The notes below the pieces were generated by a model, which saw only the letters and a program-made list of their open reading frames with translations, was not told where the DNA came from and did not search any database. The position numbers and the translations under genes are program-made. A stretch of DNA of 64,000 nt, taken from contig NZ_JAALLN010000003.1 of the NCBI RefSeq assembly GCF_011751075.1, forward strand, positions 186,001-250,000. Reading direction: 5' to 3'. Within the stretch, counting starts at the first letter, position 1. Every line of letters starts with the position of its first letter. This DNA is from Flavobacterium poyangense (lineage in GTDB: Bacteria > Bacteroidota > Bacteroidia > Flavobacteriales > Flavobacteriaceae). Of the stretch, positions 8,576 through 17,318 are shown piece by piece.

Positions 8576-9355
8576 ATGGCTACTTACAATAAAAGAGGAT
8601 ATAAAGCACCAAAAGAGAAAGAAGTTAAAGAAGTAAATGAGGAACAACAAGTAATCATTGACGAAAAAGACAGCACTACAGCTGGTGTTTTCTCAAAATT
8701 AGATGAGACGGCTTCTAAAACTGAGGACTGGGTTGCTAAAAATCAAAAAATCATTATTGGTTTAGTTGCTGGTATTGCGGTAGCAACAATTGGATATTTG
8801 GCTTACCAAAAATTTATTGAAGCTCCTAAGCAAGATGAGGCTGCAAACGAAATGTTTGTTGCTCAACAAAATTTTCAAAAAGCTACTGACGGTGTAGCAA
8901 GTGATTCTTTATACAAATTAGCATTGAACGGTTCTGAAGGTAAATTCGGATTTGTGAAAATTGCTGATGAGTATTCTGGAACTGATGCCGGAAACTTAGC
9001 GAACTACTATGCAGGTATGGCTTATTTGAATACAGGTAAATTTGATGACGCTATTAAATACTTAGGAGAATTTAAATCAGAAGATTTGATCTTAAGTGCT
9101 TTGGCTAAAGGAGCAATCGGAGACGCTTACTCTCAGAAAAATAATCAAAAAGAAGCTTTAAGCTATTATGTAAAAGCGGCTGAATCTAACAAAAACGATT
9201 TTACAACACCTCGTTTCTTGTTAAAAGCTGGTAAAACTGCTTTGGCTTTAGGTCAAAAAGAAGATGCTTTAAAGTATTTTACAGACATTAAAGAAAACTT
9301 CGATACAACTCCGGAAGCTGCTTCTGTTGATGTATTGATTGGATTAGCGCAATAA
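8576..9355 (+). CDS. TPR-containing inner-membrane protein
   Basis: 259 residues. A charged cytoplasmic N-terminus (about 1-58) precedes one membrane helix (about 59-80, IIIGLVAGIAVATIGYLAY) and a C-terminal TPR-like region (about 90-259). Helix pairs such as NYYAGMAYLNTGKFDDAIKY and SQKNNQKEALSYYVKAAES are visible. The layout resembles YfgM/tetratricopeptide proteins that scaffold partners at the membrane. It is followed 95 bp later by ribH on the same strand, separated by a palindromic repeat. Function beyond protein binding cannot be assigned. Confidence 0.8.
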   Translation: MATYNKRGYKAPKEKEVKEVNEEQQVIIDEKDSTTAGVFSKLDETASKTEDWVAKNQKIIIGLVAGIAVATIGYLAYQKFIEAPKQDEAANEMFVAQQNFQKATDGVASDSLYKLALNGSEGKFGFVKIADEYSGTDAGNLANYYAGMAYLNTGKFDDAIKYLGEFKSEDLILSALAKGAIGDAYSQKNNQKEALSYYVKAAESNKNDFTTPRFLLKAGKTALALGQKEDALKYFTDIKENFDTTPEAASVDVLIGLAQ

Positions 9356-9443
9356 AGATTTTAGATTGTAGATTTTAGATTGTAGATTTGTATTTTAGAA
9401 TCCATAATCTAAAATCTAAAATCAAAATTCTACAATCTTAAAT
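9356..9443. repeat. Palindromic 'tagatttta' intergenic repeat
   Basis: Short-period repeat 'agattttagattgt' followed by its inverse. Arms 9369-9381 (tagattttagatt) and 9406-9418 are a perfect 13-bp inverted repeat with a 24-bp loop. It lies directly between the TPR gene stop and ribH and may act as a weak terminator or an mRNA-stabilising hairpin. Confidence 0.65.
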
Positions 9444-9450
9444 TTAAAAG

Positions 9451-10023
9451 ATGGCTACCGAAAATAAAAATTTATCAGAATACGATAAAAACACAATCCC
9501 AAATGCGAAAAATTTTCGATTTGGGATTGTTGTTTCTGAGTGGAATGAAAGTATTACAGAAGGACTTTACAATGGTGCATTTGAGGCATTAGTTGACAAT
9601 GAAGTTCCTGCACAACAAATTATCCGTTGGAATGTTCCGGGGAGTTTTGAGCTGATTTACGGCGCAAAGAAAATGCTGCAAACACAGAATGTAGATGCTG
9701 TTATCGTGATTGGATGTGTAATCCAGGGACAAACAAAACATTTTGATTTTGTATGTGAAGGGGTAACGCAAGGAATTAAAGACCTGAATGTTCAAACCGA
9801 TATTCCGGTTATTTTCTGTGTTTTGACAGATAATAACATACAACAATCTATTGACAGAAGCGGAGGGATTCACGGAAACAAAGGAACTGAAGCGGCAATT
9901 GCAGCTATAAAAATGGCGTATATTCGTCAACAGGCTTCTATGTCACATCCGTTCAATCAGCCTTTGTTGTCTTCAGGTGCCATTCAAATTGAAGAAACAC
10001 CAAAAAAGATAGAAAAAGAATAA
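9451..10023 (+). CDS. ribH: 6,7-dimethyl-8-ribityllumazine synthase
   Basis: 190 residues with about 20-25 residues of extra N- and C-terminal tail compared with the core family. It condenses 5-amino-6-ribitylaminouracil with dihydroxybutanone phosphate in riboflavin synthesis. Visible are the substrate-binding VSEWNESIT, the VPGSFELIYGAK motif, the GCVIQGQTKHFDFVCEG region including the active-site His, and IFCVLTDNNIQQSIDRSG. The ATG at 9451 is preceded by an A-rich leader. A hairpin terminator follows the gene. Confidence 0.96.
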   Translation: MATENKNLSEYDKNTIPNAKNFRFGIVVSEWNESITEGLYNGAFEALVDNEVPAQQIIRWNVPGSFELIYGAKKMLQTQNVDAVIVIGCVIQGQTKHFDFVCEGVTQGIKDLNVQTDIPVIFCVLTDNNIQQSIDRSGGIHGNKGTEAAIAAIKMAYIRQQASMSHPFNQPLLSSGAIQIEETPKKIEKE

Positions 10024-10044
10024 AACACAATCGTTTTAAAAAAC

Positions 10045-10090
10045 TAAAACCTGTACTGTGTAAAAATAGTACGGGTTTTTTGTTTTTTTT
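10045..10090 (+). terminator. Rho-independent terminator after ribH
   Basis: Stem formed by 'aaaacctgtact' and 'agtacgggtttt' (one G-T type pair) around a roughly 10-nt loop, followed by a T-rich run at 10076-10090. It is placed 25 bp after the ribH stop. Confidence 0.75.
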
Positions 10091-10234
10091 ATGACTTTTG
10101 ATGCTCTGAATCACCATCAAAATTCATTAAATTTGTACACTTTGGTTTTTAAAACCAGATAGAATTAACATTAGCAATCCGAGATTTTGCAGTTGGCTGA
10201 AATCGAGGACAAAACCTTAAACCCAAATTTCTTA

Positions 10235-12187
10235 ATGTCGAGTATTATTCAATTACTTCCTGATCACGTTGCTAATCAAATTGCTGCTGGAGAGGTGGTT
10301 CAAAGACCCGCCTCTGTTGTAAAAGAGCTATTAGAAAATGCCGTTGATGCTAAAGCAACCGACATTAAGTTGATTATTAAAGAAGCCGGAAAAACACTGG
10401 TTCAGGTTATTGATAATGGTGTGGGAATGAGTGTGACCGATGCACGTTTGTGTTTTGCGCGTCATGCGACTTCAAAAATCCGTCAGGCAGAAGATTTGTT
10501 TTCCCTAAATACCAAAGGTTTTCGTGGAGAGGCATTAGCTTCGATTGCGGCGATTGCGCACATGGAAATGAAAACCAAGCAAGATCAGGAGGAGCTTGGG
10601 ACGCATATTGTTATCGAAGGGAGTAAGTTTGTTTCGCAGGAAATGTCAGTTCTGCCAAAAGGAACCTCGTTTGCTGTTAAAAATTTATTTTTTAATATTC
10701 CTGCCCGACGTAATTTCTTAAAGTCAGATACGGTTGAATTTCGTCATGTTATGGATGAGTTTCAAAGGGTAGCTCTGGCGCATCCCAATATTCATTTTAC
10801 TTTTTATCATAACGGAAGTGAGTTGTATAATTTACCCGCCGCCGGATACCGCCAACGAATTGTGGGTATGATGTCTGGTAAAACCAACGAAAAATTGGTT
10901 CCGGTGAATGAAGATACAGATATCATAAACGTTCAGGGGTTTGTTTGTAAACCCGAATTTGCCAAGAAAAACAGGGGAGAGCAGTTCTTTTTTGTAAACG
11001 ATCGTTTTATTAAAAGCGGTTATTTGCATCACGCTGTCATGGCAGCTTATGACGGACTTTTGAAAGATGGTTCGCAACCCAGTTATTTCTTGTACTTAGA
11101 AGTTCCGCCAAATACAATTGATATCAACATTCATCCGACCAAAACAGAAATTAAGTTTGACGATGAACAAGCGTTGTATGCTATTTTAAGAGCTTCAATC
11201 AAACACAGTTTAGGGCAATTTAATGTGGCTCCTGTACTTGATTTTGATCGTGATGCCAATTTAGATACTCCGTACCATTATAAAGATTTAGAGGGTGAAA
11301 CTCCAACTATTCAGGTTGATGGCACCTTTAATCCGTTTACAGACGACAAAACAAATCAGCATTATTCTAAATCAAGTTCAGGATCTGGTTTTTCCGGTAG
11401 TTCAGTATCGGGATCTGGTTCAGGATCTGGCTCGTATTCGGGCTCAGGATCAGGTTCGGGATCAGTATCCTACTCCGGATATTCTAAAAGAGTAGAACCT
11501 ACCGCTAGTTGGGAAAGTTTGTATGTGGGCTTAGATACAGAAAGTATAGAGAGTTCTCCTTTTACATTCGAAAATGAGGAAGTTACCTCGTCTTTGTTTA
11601 ATGATGAAGAGGTGGAACAAGCTATTCAGAAAACCTATCAGATTCATAAAAAGTATATCGTTTCTCCGATAAAATCCGGAATGGTGATTGTAGATCAGCA
11701 ACGAGCACATCAACGTATTTTATACGAACAATTTTTGTTGAATATGACCGTAAATCAAGCGTCCAGTCAGCAATTGTTGTTTCCGTTGGATTTGTTTTAC
11801 TCATCGGCAGAAATGGAGTTGATAGAAGAATTGAAACCTTCTTTAGCAACAACCGGTTTTGTTTTTGATGAGGGAACGACAGATCATATTGTGATTTCCG
11901 GGATTCCCGTGAACATTACAGAAAGCGAAGTTTCGTTGGTAATTGAACAATTGTTAAGTGATTTACAAGACGGAATTCCGGCAAGTAGTTACAGTCAGAA
12001 TGATACCATCGCCAAGTCGATGGCCAAAAGTTTAGCGGTTAAAACCGGGTCTTATTTAACCGAGAAAGAGCAGGATAATCTAGTAAACGGTTTGTTTGCT
12101 TGTAAAGACCCTAATATTTCACCTTTTCAAAAACCTACCTTCATTACCATGCGTGTTGAAGATATAGATAAAAAGTTTGCCTTATGA
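10235..12187 (+). CDS. mutL: DNA mismatch repair protein MutL
   Basis: 650 residues from the ATG at 10235. The frame is open further back to a TTG at 10187, but the family N-terminus (SSIIQLLPDHVANQIAAGEVVQRP) starts here. The GHKL ATPase motifs are intact: ELLENAVDAKAT, DNGVGM and FRGEALASI. An unusual Ser-Gly-repeat linker spans about residues 380-415. In the C-terminal domain the endonuclease motif usually written DQHAxxExxxxE reads DQQRAHQRILYE from D487. The late CPHGRP-type motif reads like SPFQKP. It may therefore lack nicking activity. MutL couples mismatch recognition by MutS to downstream repair. It overlaps the next gene by 4 bp. Confidence 0.95.
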   Translation: MSSIIQLLPDHVANQIAAGEVVQRPASVVKELLENAVDAKATDIKLIIKEAGKTLVQVIDNGVGMSVTDARLCFARHATSKIRQAEDLFSLNTKGFRGEALASIAAIAHMEMKTKQDQEELGTHIVIEGSKFVSQEMSVLPKGTSFAVKNLFFNIPARRNFLKSDTVEFRHVMDEFQRVALAHPNIHFTFYHNGSELYNLPAAGYRQRIVGMMSGKTNEKLVPVNEDTDIINVQGFVCKPEFAKKNRGEQFFFVNDRFIKSGYLHHAVMAAYDGLLKDGSQPSYFLYLEVPPNTIDINIHPTKTEIKFDDEQALYAILRASIKHSLGQFNVAPVLDFDRDANLDTPYHYKDLEGETPTIQVDGTFNPFTDDKTNQHYSKSSSGSGFSGSSVSGSGSGSGSYSGSGSGSGSVSYSGYSKRVEPTASWESLYVGLDTESIESSPFTFENEEVTSSLFNDEEVEQAIQKTYQIHKKYIVSPIKSGMVIVDQQRAHQRILYEQFLLNMTVNQASSQQLLFPLDLFYSSAEMELIEELKPSLATTGFVFDEGTTDHIVISGIPVNITESEVSLVIEQLLSDLQDGIPASSYSQNDTIAKSMAKSLAVKTGSYLTEKEQDNLVNGLFACKDPNISPFQKPTFITMRVEDIDKKFAL

Positions 12188-12996
12188 TGAACATGACTCC
12201 CGTAGTAAAACAGTTATTGATAATTAATATTATCTTCTTTCTAGGATCTCAATTGGTGCCGATTTCTTATGATTATCTGTCCCTTTTTTACCCGGAGAGT
12301 ACTAATTTCAGAGCTTGGCAGTTAGTGACGCATATGTTTATGCATGCTCCTCTACCTAATTTTATGCATATTTTGTTTAATATGTTTGCCTTGTATTCTT
12401 TCGGATCGGCATTGGAACATTTTTGGGGAGGAAAGAAATTTTTGTTTTTTTATATTTCGTGTGGTTTAGGTGCGGCGTTGTTGCATACTGCCGTAAATTA
12501 TGTGCAATTGCATTCTCTCTTAGATTCGGTTGCGAGTTTAAATTTATCTAAAGCGGAGTTAGATCTGATCTTAAATACGGATCCAAGATCTTTATTTGAT
12601 GCTAGCGGACGTATGAATCCCGGAGAAATTTCAACTATTTTAAATAGGGTGCATTGTACTCAGGAGCAGTTTAATGCTTTGGCTCAGGCTAGCGGAGTTA
12701 CGCAATCTAGTGTTATAGGGGCTTCCGGTGCAATTTACGGATTGTTGACTGCTTTTGCTTTTATGTTCCCTAATGCAGAGTTGGCATTGATGTTTATTCC
12801 AATTCCTATAAAAGCAAAATATTTCGTTCCCGGGATTTTAGCTATTGATTTGTTTTTAGGATTTAAAGGAAACTCTTTATTTAGCAGCGGAGGTACCAGT
12901 ATTGCGCATTTTGCTCATATTGGGGGTGCAATTACCGGTTTTCTGATGATGTTGTATTGGAAAAAAACACAGTTTAATAACAATCGTTGGAATTAA
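12184..12996 (+). CDS. Rhomboid family intramembrane serine protease
   Basis: 270 residues with about six membrane helices. The catalytic serine lies in the GASGAIYG motif (S181) and the catalytic histidine in HFAHIGGA (H245). The HxxxN-like MHILFNM region (about residues 58-70) matches the rhomboid oxyanion-side motif. A roughly 60-residue soluble insertion (about 110-175) precedes the serine helix. It cleaves membrane proteins within the bilayer; substrates are unknown. The start overlaps the mutL stop by 4 bp (ATGATGA), indicating translational coupling, and a second rhomboid follows. Confidence 0.93.
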   Translation: MMNMTPVVKQLLIINIIFFLGSQLVPISYDYLSLFYPESTNFRAWQLVTHMFMHAPLPNFMHILFNMFALYSFGSALEHFWGGKKFLFFYISCGLGAALLHTAVNYVQLHSLLDSVASLNLSKAELDLILNTDPRSLFDASGRMNPGEISTILNRVHCTQEQFNALAQASGVTQSSVIGASGAIYGLLTAFAFMFPNAELALMFIPIPIKAKYFVPGILAIDLFLGFKGNSLFSSGGTSIAHFAHIGGAITGFLMMLYWKKTQFNNNRWN

Positions 12997-13042
12997 TTTT
13001 TAATTTTAATATCAAAAAAAATAGAAACTTAAAAAAGCTTTT

Positions 13043-13906
13043 ATGAATATTCTGGACGATTTAAAATTGCAGTATAAATTAGGAGGCATTGCAATGCGTG
13101 TTATTTATTGGAACATTGCTTGTTTTTTGATTTCCTTAGTGTTCTTTTACCAATTTTCGATCGGCCAATTCGCTTATCCGGGTTGGTTGGCTTTATCGTC
13201 AGACCCTCAGGTTTTTTTATTTAAGCCGTGGACATTTCTGACGTATGCCTTTTTTCACGATGGATTTTTCCATTTGCTGTTCAATATGATGGTGCTTAAT
13301 TTTGCCAGCAACTTGTTTTTAACTTTTTTTACGCAAAAGCAATATTTGGGATTGTATATTTTAGGGGCTGTTTTTGCAGGAGTTGTTTTTGCTTTGAGTT
13401 ATTATTTCTTGAATAGTGTGGGATCTATGGTTGGAGCTTCGGCAGCAATTATGGCCATTTTGGTGGCTACTACGACCTATCAACCTTTAATGAATATTCG
13501 CTTGCTGCTGATTGGTAATGTGAAACTTTGGCACATTACGGCGGTCATTTTAATTTTAGATTTAATGCAATTCCGCCTTGGGAATATGGGTGGACATATT
13601 TCGCACTTAGCAGGTGCTGTTTTTGGTTTTATTTTTATTAAATTGCTTCAAAATGGTACCGACCTGAGTAAAGTGGTTTCCAGAACAATAGATTTCTTTT
13701 CTAATTTGTTCAGAAAATCACCTACGACCCCTTTCAGGACAGTACATAAGAATTATAAAAAACCTACAGAAAGACCAATTTCGAAGATTGTTACGAAAGA
13801 TAAAACGCAACAACAAATTGACGAAATTTTGGATAAAATCAGCCAGTCCGGCTATGATTGTCTGACCAAAGAAGAAAAAGAATTTTTATTTAAAGCAGGA
13901 AAATAA
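13043..13906 (+). CDS. Second rhomboid family protease with C-terminal tail
   Basis: 287 residues. Six predicted membrane helices carry the catalytic serine in VGASAAIMA (S133; the usual fourth glycine of GxSG is alanine) and the histidine in GGHISHLAGA (H188). FFHLLFNMMVLNF carries the HxxxN-type motif. A hydrophilic C-terminal extension of about 75 residues ends in a short conserved helix (LTKEEKEFLFKAGK), as in many Bacteroidetes rhomboids. Part of a mutL-rhomboid-rhomboid-EEP run with gaps of 46 and 19 bp. Membrane protease role is from family; substrate unknown. Confidence 0.9.
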   Translation: MNILDDLKLQYKLGGIAMRVIYWNIACFLISLVFFYQFSIGQFAYPGWLALSSDPQVFLFKPWTFLTYAFFHDGFFHLLFNMMVLNFASNLFLTFFTQKQYLGLYILGAVFAGVVFALSYYFLNSVGSMVGASAAIMAILVATTTYQPLMNIRLLLIGNVKLWHITAVILILDLMQFRLGNMGGHISHLAGAVFGFIFIKLLQNGTDLSKVVSRTIDFFSNLFRKSPTTPFRTVHKNYKKPTERPISKIVTKDKTQQQIDEILDKISQSGYDCLTKEEKEFLFKAGK

Positions 13907-13925
13907 TCCTTGTAATAAAGAAAGC

Positions 13926-14969
13926 ATGCAAAACCTGTCTTGGTTTAATAAATTGATGTTTTTTTTGAATATAGTGCTTACTGTAGTAACATTCAGCATC
14001 TATATTTTACCCTTTTTGGCACCCAAGAGTTTTCCGCTTTTATCGGTTTTAACGCTCTTTATGCCGGCTTTTTTTGTGTTGAATGGCTTGTTTTTCCTGT
14101 ATTGGGCTATTCAGTTTAAAAAACGCCTTATTTTATCCGGTCTGGTATTGCTAACCGGAATCACATTTATCAGTAAATTTTATAAGTTCTCTGCCAAAGA
14201 GTATGTGAAAGGCGAAAAGGATTTCTCTGTTATGAGTTATAATGTGCGTCTTTTTAATGTTTTTAAGTGGTTGGATCGTGATGATATTCCTTCAAATATT
14301 AAAGCTTTTATAGACGAAAAAGATCCGGATATTCTGTGTATTCAGGAATATTCCAATTCGGCTCATATTGATCTTAAAGTATATCCGCATCGTTATATTT
14401 TTATCGATGGCAATCAGATCAAAACAGGGCAGGCTATTTTTTCTAAATTCCCGATTTTGTATCAGGGTAATATTGTTTTTCCTAAGTCAGACAACAATGT
14501 CATCTATGCTGATATAAAACGCGGTAAAGATGTGATTCGGGTGTACAATATGCACTTACAATCGATTAAGATTTCGCCGGACGTTAACGAAATCTCTAAT
14601 AATATCGATAATGTGAATCAGGAAAAATCACAGCTAATTTATACCCGAATCAGTAAAGGATTCAGGCAACAGCAGGAGCAGGCCGAGATTTTTAAGGAGA
14701 ATATCAAACAATGCAAAAACCCGATTATTATTTGTGGAGACATGAATAACAGTCCATTTTCTTATGTGTACAGAAGCATAAAAGGTAAATTGAAAGATAC
14801 CTTTGAAGAAGCGGGTGAAGGTTTTGGTGCTACCTACAAATTTCGCTATTACCCGGCTCGAATCGATTATATTTTTACGGATAGTAAAATAAAAGTAAAA
14901 GAATTCGAAAGTTTTTCTGATTTCGAAAATTCAGACCATTATCCTATTATGACAAGGCTTTCGATGTAG
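13926..14969 (+). CDS. Endonuclease/exonuclease/phosphatase (EEP) family membrane protein
   Basis: 347 residues. Three hydrophobic helices occupy residues about 8-80, followed by an EEP-fold domain. Metal and active-site motifs are in order: MSYNVRLFN, DILCIQEY with the metal-binding Glu, VYNMHLQS, CGDMNNSP, the RIDYIF motif and the final SDHYPI His. The domain could hydrolyse phosphodiesters of nucleic acid, sugar phosphate or lipid; the membrane anchor places it at the envelope, so a lipid or extracellular substrate is as likely as DNA. It is 19 bp downstream of the second rhomboid gene. Confidence 0.88.
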   Translation: MQNLSWFNKLMFFLNIVLTVVTFSIYILPFLAPKSFPLLSVLTLFMPAFFVLNGLFFLYWAIQFKKRLILSGLVLLTGITFISKFYKFSAKEYVKGEKDFSVMSYNVRLFNVFKWLDRDDIPSNIKAFIDEKDPDILCIQEYSNSAHIDLKVYPHRYIFIDGNQIKTGQAIFSKFPILYQGNIVFPKSDNNVIYADIKRGKDVIRVYNMHLQSIKISPDVNEISNNIDNVNQEKSQLIYTRISKGFRQQQEQAEIFKENIKQCKNPIIICGDMNNSPFSYVYRSIKGKLKDTFEEAGEGFGATYKFRYYPARIDYIFTDSKIKVKEFESFSDFENSDHYPIMTRLSM

Positions 14970-14974
14970 AGTTG

Positions 14975-15589
14975 TTATAGTATCTTTTGTGTTTTTAAAT
15001 AATCCATCGCAAATTTACCTTCGTTAAAAAGCAAGTCTAATACGCTTAGATTGTTTATAAAACCGTGTTTGTCATCAAATACCTGAGGGTATTTTTCGAA
15101 GGAATTAGCGTCTTTTTTTCCGTTTGCCAAATATCTGAAGTCAGAGATGTTTTCTGTCACGTGAAAGTACTCTGTTGTCTTGCTGAATTCTATTTTCATG
15201 CGAAGACATTTGGTTACGATATCAAAGACCTCCAGATTTAAATCCATCAAAAAAGTGTGTTTCTTTTCAAAAACAGGCAGTAAGTCGTCTTCAAAAAACT
15301 CAAAAAAAGGAGAGCTTCTGTAGGCGGCTTCTAAAGATTTAAAGTGTTGTTTCTGCCAGTCAAATTCATTTTCAATCAAAACATCTTTGGTTTTTTGATG
15401 CGTTGCTTTTGAATGTTTGATAGGGATATTTAATAATTGTATCCCGTTTGGACTATAGATATAGGTGCGATTTCTGTTGGTTTGTTTCTGAAAATTATCT
15501 TCCATCTCAAAAGTTATATTTTCAGATTGAGCCATAACTGCAAAGTGGCTGATAGACGGAAAATAGGTAGGAAGTAATAAGGAATTCAT
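14975..15589 (-). CDS. WbqC family protein
   Basis: About 204 residues from the ATG at 15589, which gives the family N-terminus MNSLLLPTYFPSISHF. An upstream in-frame ATG at 15637 would add 16 residues but runs into a palindromic repeat. WbqC proteins occur near surface-polysaccharide and aminosugar genes; their reaction is not settled. Typical features are LLPTYFPSI, NRTYIYSPNGIQLLNIPI and AYRSSPFFEFFEDDL. It converges with the EEP gene (5-bp gap) and lies after lepB on the minus strand. Confidence 0.85.
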   Translation of the reverse strand: MNSLLLPTYFPSISHFAVMAQSENITFEMEDNFQKQTNRNRTYIYSPNGIQLLNIPIKHSKATHQKTKDVLIENEFDWQKQHFKSLEAAYRSSPFFEFFEDDLLPVFEKKHTFLMDLNLEVFDIVTKCLRMKIEFSKTTEYFHVTENISDFRYLANGKKDANSFEKYPQVFDDKHGFINNLSVLDLLFNEGKFAMDYLKTQKIL

Positions 15590-15614
15590 AGAATGAAAGG
15601 TATTTTGAGTTTTT

Positions 15615-15690
15615 GTTTCAGGTTTCTTTTGTTTCAAGTTTCAAGTTGTATTTGATGACTTGAAACTTGAAACCTGAAACAAAAAAATTT
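15615..15690. repeat. 'gtttcaag' palindromic repeat and likely terminator of lepB
   Basis: Arms 15631-15646 (gtttcaagtttcaagt) and 15658-15673 are a perfect 16-bp inverted repeat, flanked by longer imperfect pairing (gtttcaggtttc at 15615-15626 with the copy ending at 15680) and a T/A run at 15681-15695. It lies between the lepB stop and wbqC. The same words recur at 53253-53366 after trxB. Confidence 0.75.
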
Positions 15691-15696
15691 TTTTTG

Positions 15697-17250
15697 TTAT
15701 GCTTTGTTTTCTTTTCTTTTTCTCCAGAAAAACTCTCCAACAAAATATGCTGCGAGTATAATTAAGAAGTACTTAAAGTAAGATTGCGGTTGTCCTTCAC
15801 CATCTACGGTTGTGAAAACCCTGTCCCAACGAATTTTATTGATTCCTTTTCCATTAGTGTCCCAACTCATCCAGATGAAAACCGGTTTTCCAACAATATG
15901 ATTTTCCGGAACATAACCCCAGTAACGACTGTCTTCAGAGTTGTGACGGTTGTCTCCCATCATCCAGTAATAGTTTTGTTTGAAGGTGTAACTTGTCGCT
16001 GGTTTTCCGTTGATTAGATACTGAGAACCTTTTATCTCTAATGTGTTTCCTTCGTAATTTGTTATGATTTCTTTGTAAAAAGGTAAAGATACGTTGTTTA
16101 GCGCCACTGTTTTTCCTGCTTCCGGAATGTAAATCGGGCCAAAATTGTCCTGACTCCATTTGTTGATATGAGGGAAAATAGCATTGTCGTTTCCTCTGTC
16201 GATTTCTCTTTTTACAGCAGTAACTCCGGGGATGTTTTTTATTCTTTCAGCACTTGCTTCAGTTAGAGCGGCAAAATAAAGAGTGTCTCTTTTTTCGGTT
16301 TTGAAACCTGCGCGGTCGGTAATGTCTAATTCTCTTAGTAGTGTTTCAAAGTCAATAGGTGTTTTTCCATCCAGAGCAACTGCATAAGAATACTGAGGTT
16401 TAGCTCTTTCCGGTAAAACTAATTTTTTGCCGTTAATAAAAACATAACCGTCTTTAATAGACAGGCTGTCTCCGGGAATACCAACGCATCTTTTTACATA
16501 ATTTGACTTTTTGTCAATTGGTTTGATTACACCGGGTCTTCCTTTTGGCTCATAGAAATAATGTACGGTATCAACAGGCCAGTTAAAAACAACGATATCA
16601 CATCGTTTTATTTTTTCTAAAGCTGGTAGTCTGAAGTACGGTAGTTGTGGCCATTTCAAATAGGACTTTTGTTTGGTTAATGGTATAGAATCATGAACCA
16701 TTGGCAAGGCTACGGTTGTCATAGGTACCCTTGGTCCGTAATTTACTTTACTCACAAACAAAAAGTCACCAATTAACAATGATTTTTCTAAAGAAGAAGT
16801 TGGAATCGTATAAGGTTGTACAATATAAGTATGTACTAATGTAGCTACTATGATGGCAAAAAGTAAAGAGCTAACAGTATCTGCCGCTTTGTTTTCGGGA
16901 GTTAGTTTTCTGTCTTTAACATATACTAATTTCTGAGTGTGGCTTACATAATAGATGTAAAAACCTAAAGTAAAGATTCCTAAAACAGTATCTGTAGTAG
17001 TATTTTTTCCAAATGATCTTAGTGTTTCTACCCAAACAACCGGAAACATTATCAGGTTGATAATAGGTATAAAAAGCAATAAAGTCCACCAGGTTGGACG
17101 GCCGATTATTTTCATTAAAACAATAGCGTTGTATACCGGAATTGCAGCTTCCCAACTTTTTCTTCCGGCTGACTGATACATTTTCCATGTTCCCAGAAAA
17201 TGGATTATTTGCACGGCCAGGAAAAAAACAAACCAAAGATATAGTGTCAT
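15697..17250 (-). CDS. lepB: Signal peptidase I (long Bacteroidetes form)
   Basis: 517 residues, much longer than the Escherichia enzyme because of an N-terminal membrane domain (about residues 1-115, three or four helices) and an insertion before the last conserved box. Catalytic serine S153 lies in TIPTSSLEKSLLIGD and the general-base lysine K253 in NYVKRCVGIPGDS. The final box YWMMGDNRHNSEDSRYWG is intact. A C-terminal membrane helix is at about 490-510. The enzyme removes signal peptides from exported proteins. It follows dapB by 68 bp in the same orientation. Confidence 0.95.
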   Translation of the reverse strand: MTLYLWFVFFLAVQIIHFLGTWKMYQSAGRKSWEAAIPVYNAIVLMKIIGRPTWWTLLLFIPIINLIMFPVVWVETLRSFGKNTTTDTVLGIFTLGFYIYYVSHTQKLVYVKDRKLTPENKAADTVSSLLFAIIVATLVHTYIVQPYTIPTSSLEKSLLIGDFLFVSKVNYGPRVPMTTVALPMVHDSIPLTKQKSYLKWPQLPYFRLPALEKIKRCDIVVFNWPVDTVHYFYEPKGRPGVIKPIDKKSNYVKRCVGIPGDSLSIKDGYVFINGKKLVLPERAKPQYSYAVALDGKTPIDFETLLRELDITDRAGFKTEKRDTLYFAALTEASAERIKNIPGVTAVKREIDRGNDNAIFPHINKWSQDNFGPIYIPEAGKTVALNNVSLPFYKEIITNYEGNTLEIKGSQYLINGKPATSYTFKQNYYWMMGDNRHNSEDSRYWGYVPENHIVGKPVFIWMSWDTNGKGINKIRWDRVFTTVDGEGQPQSYFKYFLIILAAYFVGEFFWRKRKENKA

Positions 17251-17318
17251 AATATTTTGTTTTAAGTTTTAGATTTAAGGGTTGAAAAAAATGTTATGCC
17301 TTAAATGTTGTAAGTAGT

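Noticed and set aside
8383..8592. A 69-codon + frame before the TPR protein gene
   Set aside because: It overlaps the next gene's start, has no ribosome-site context or domain, and lies over the candidate promoter.
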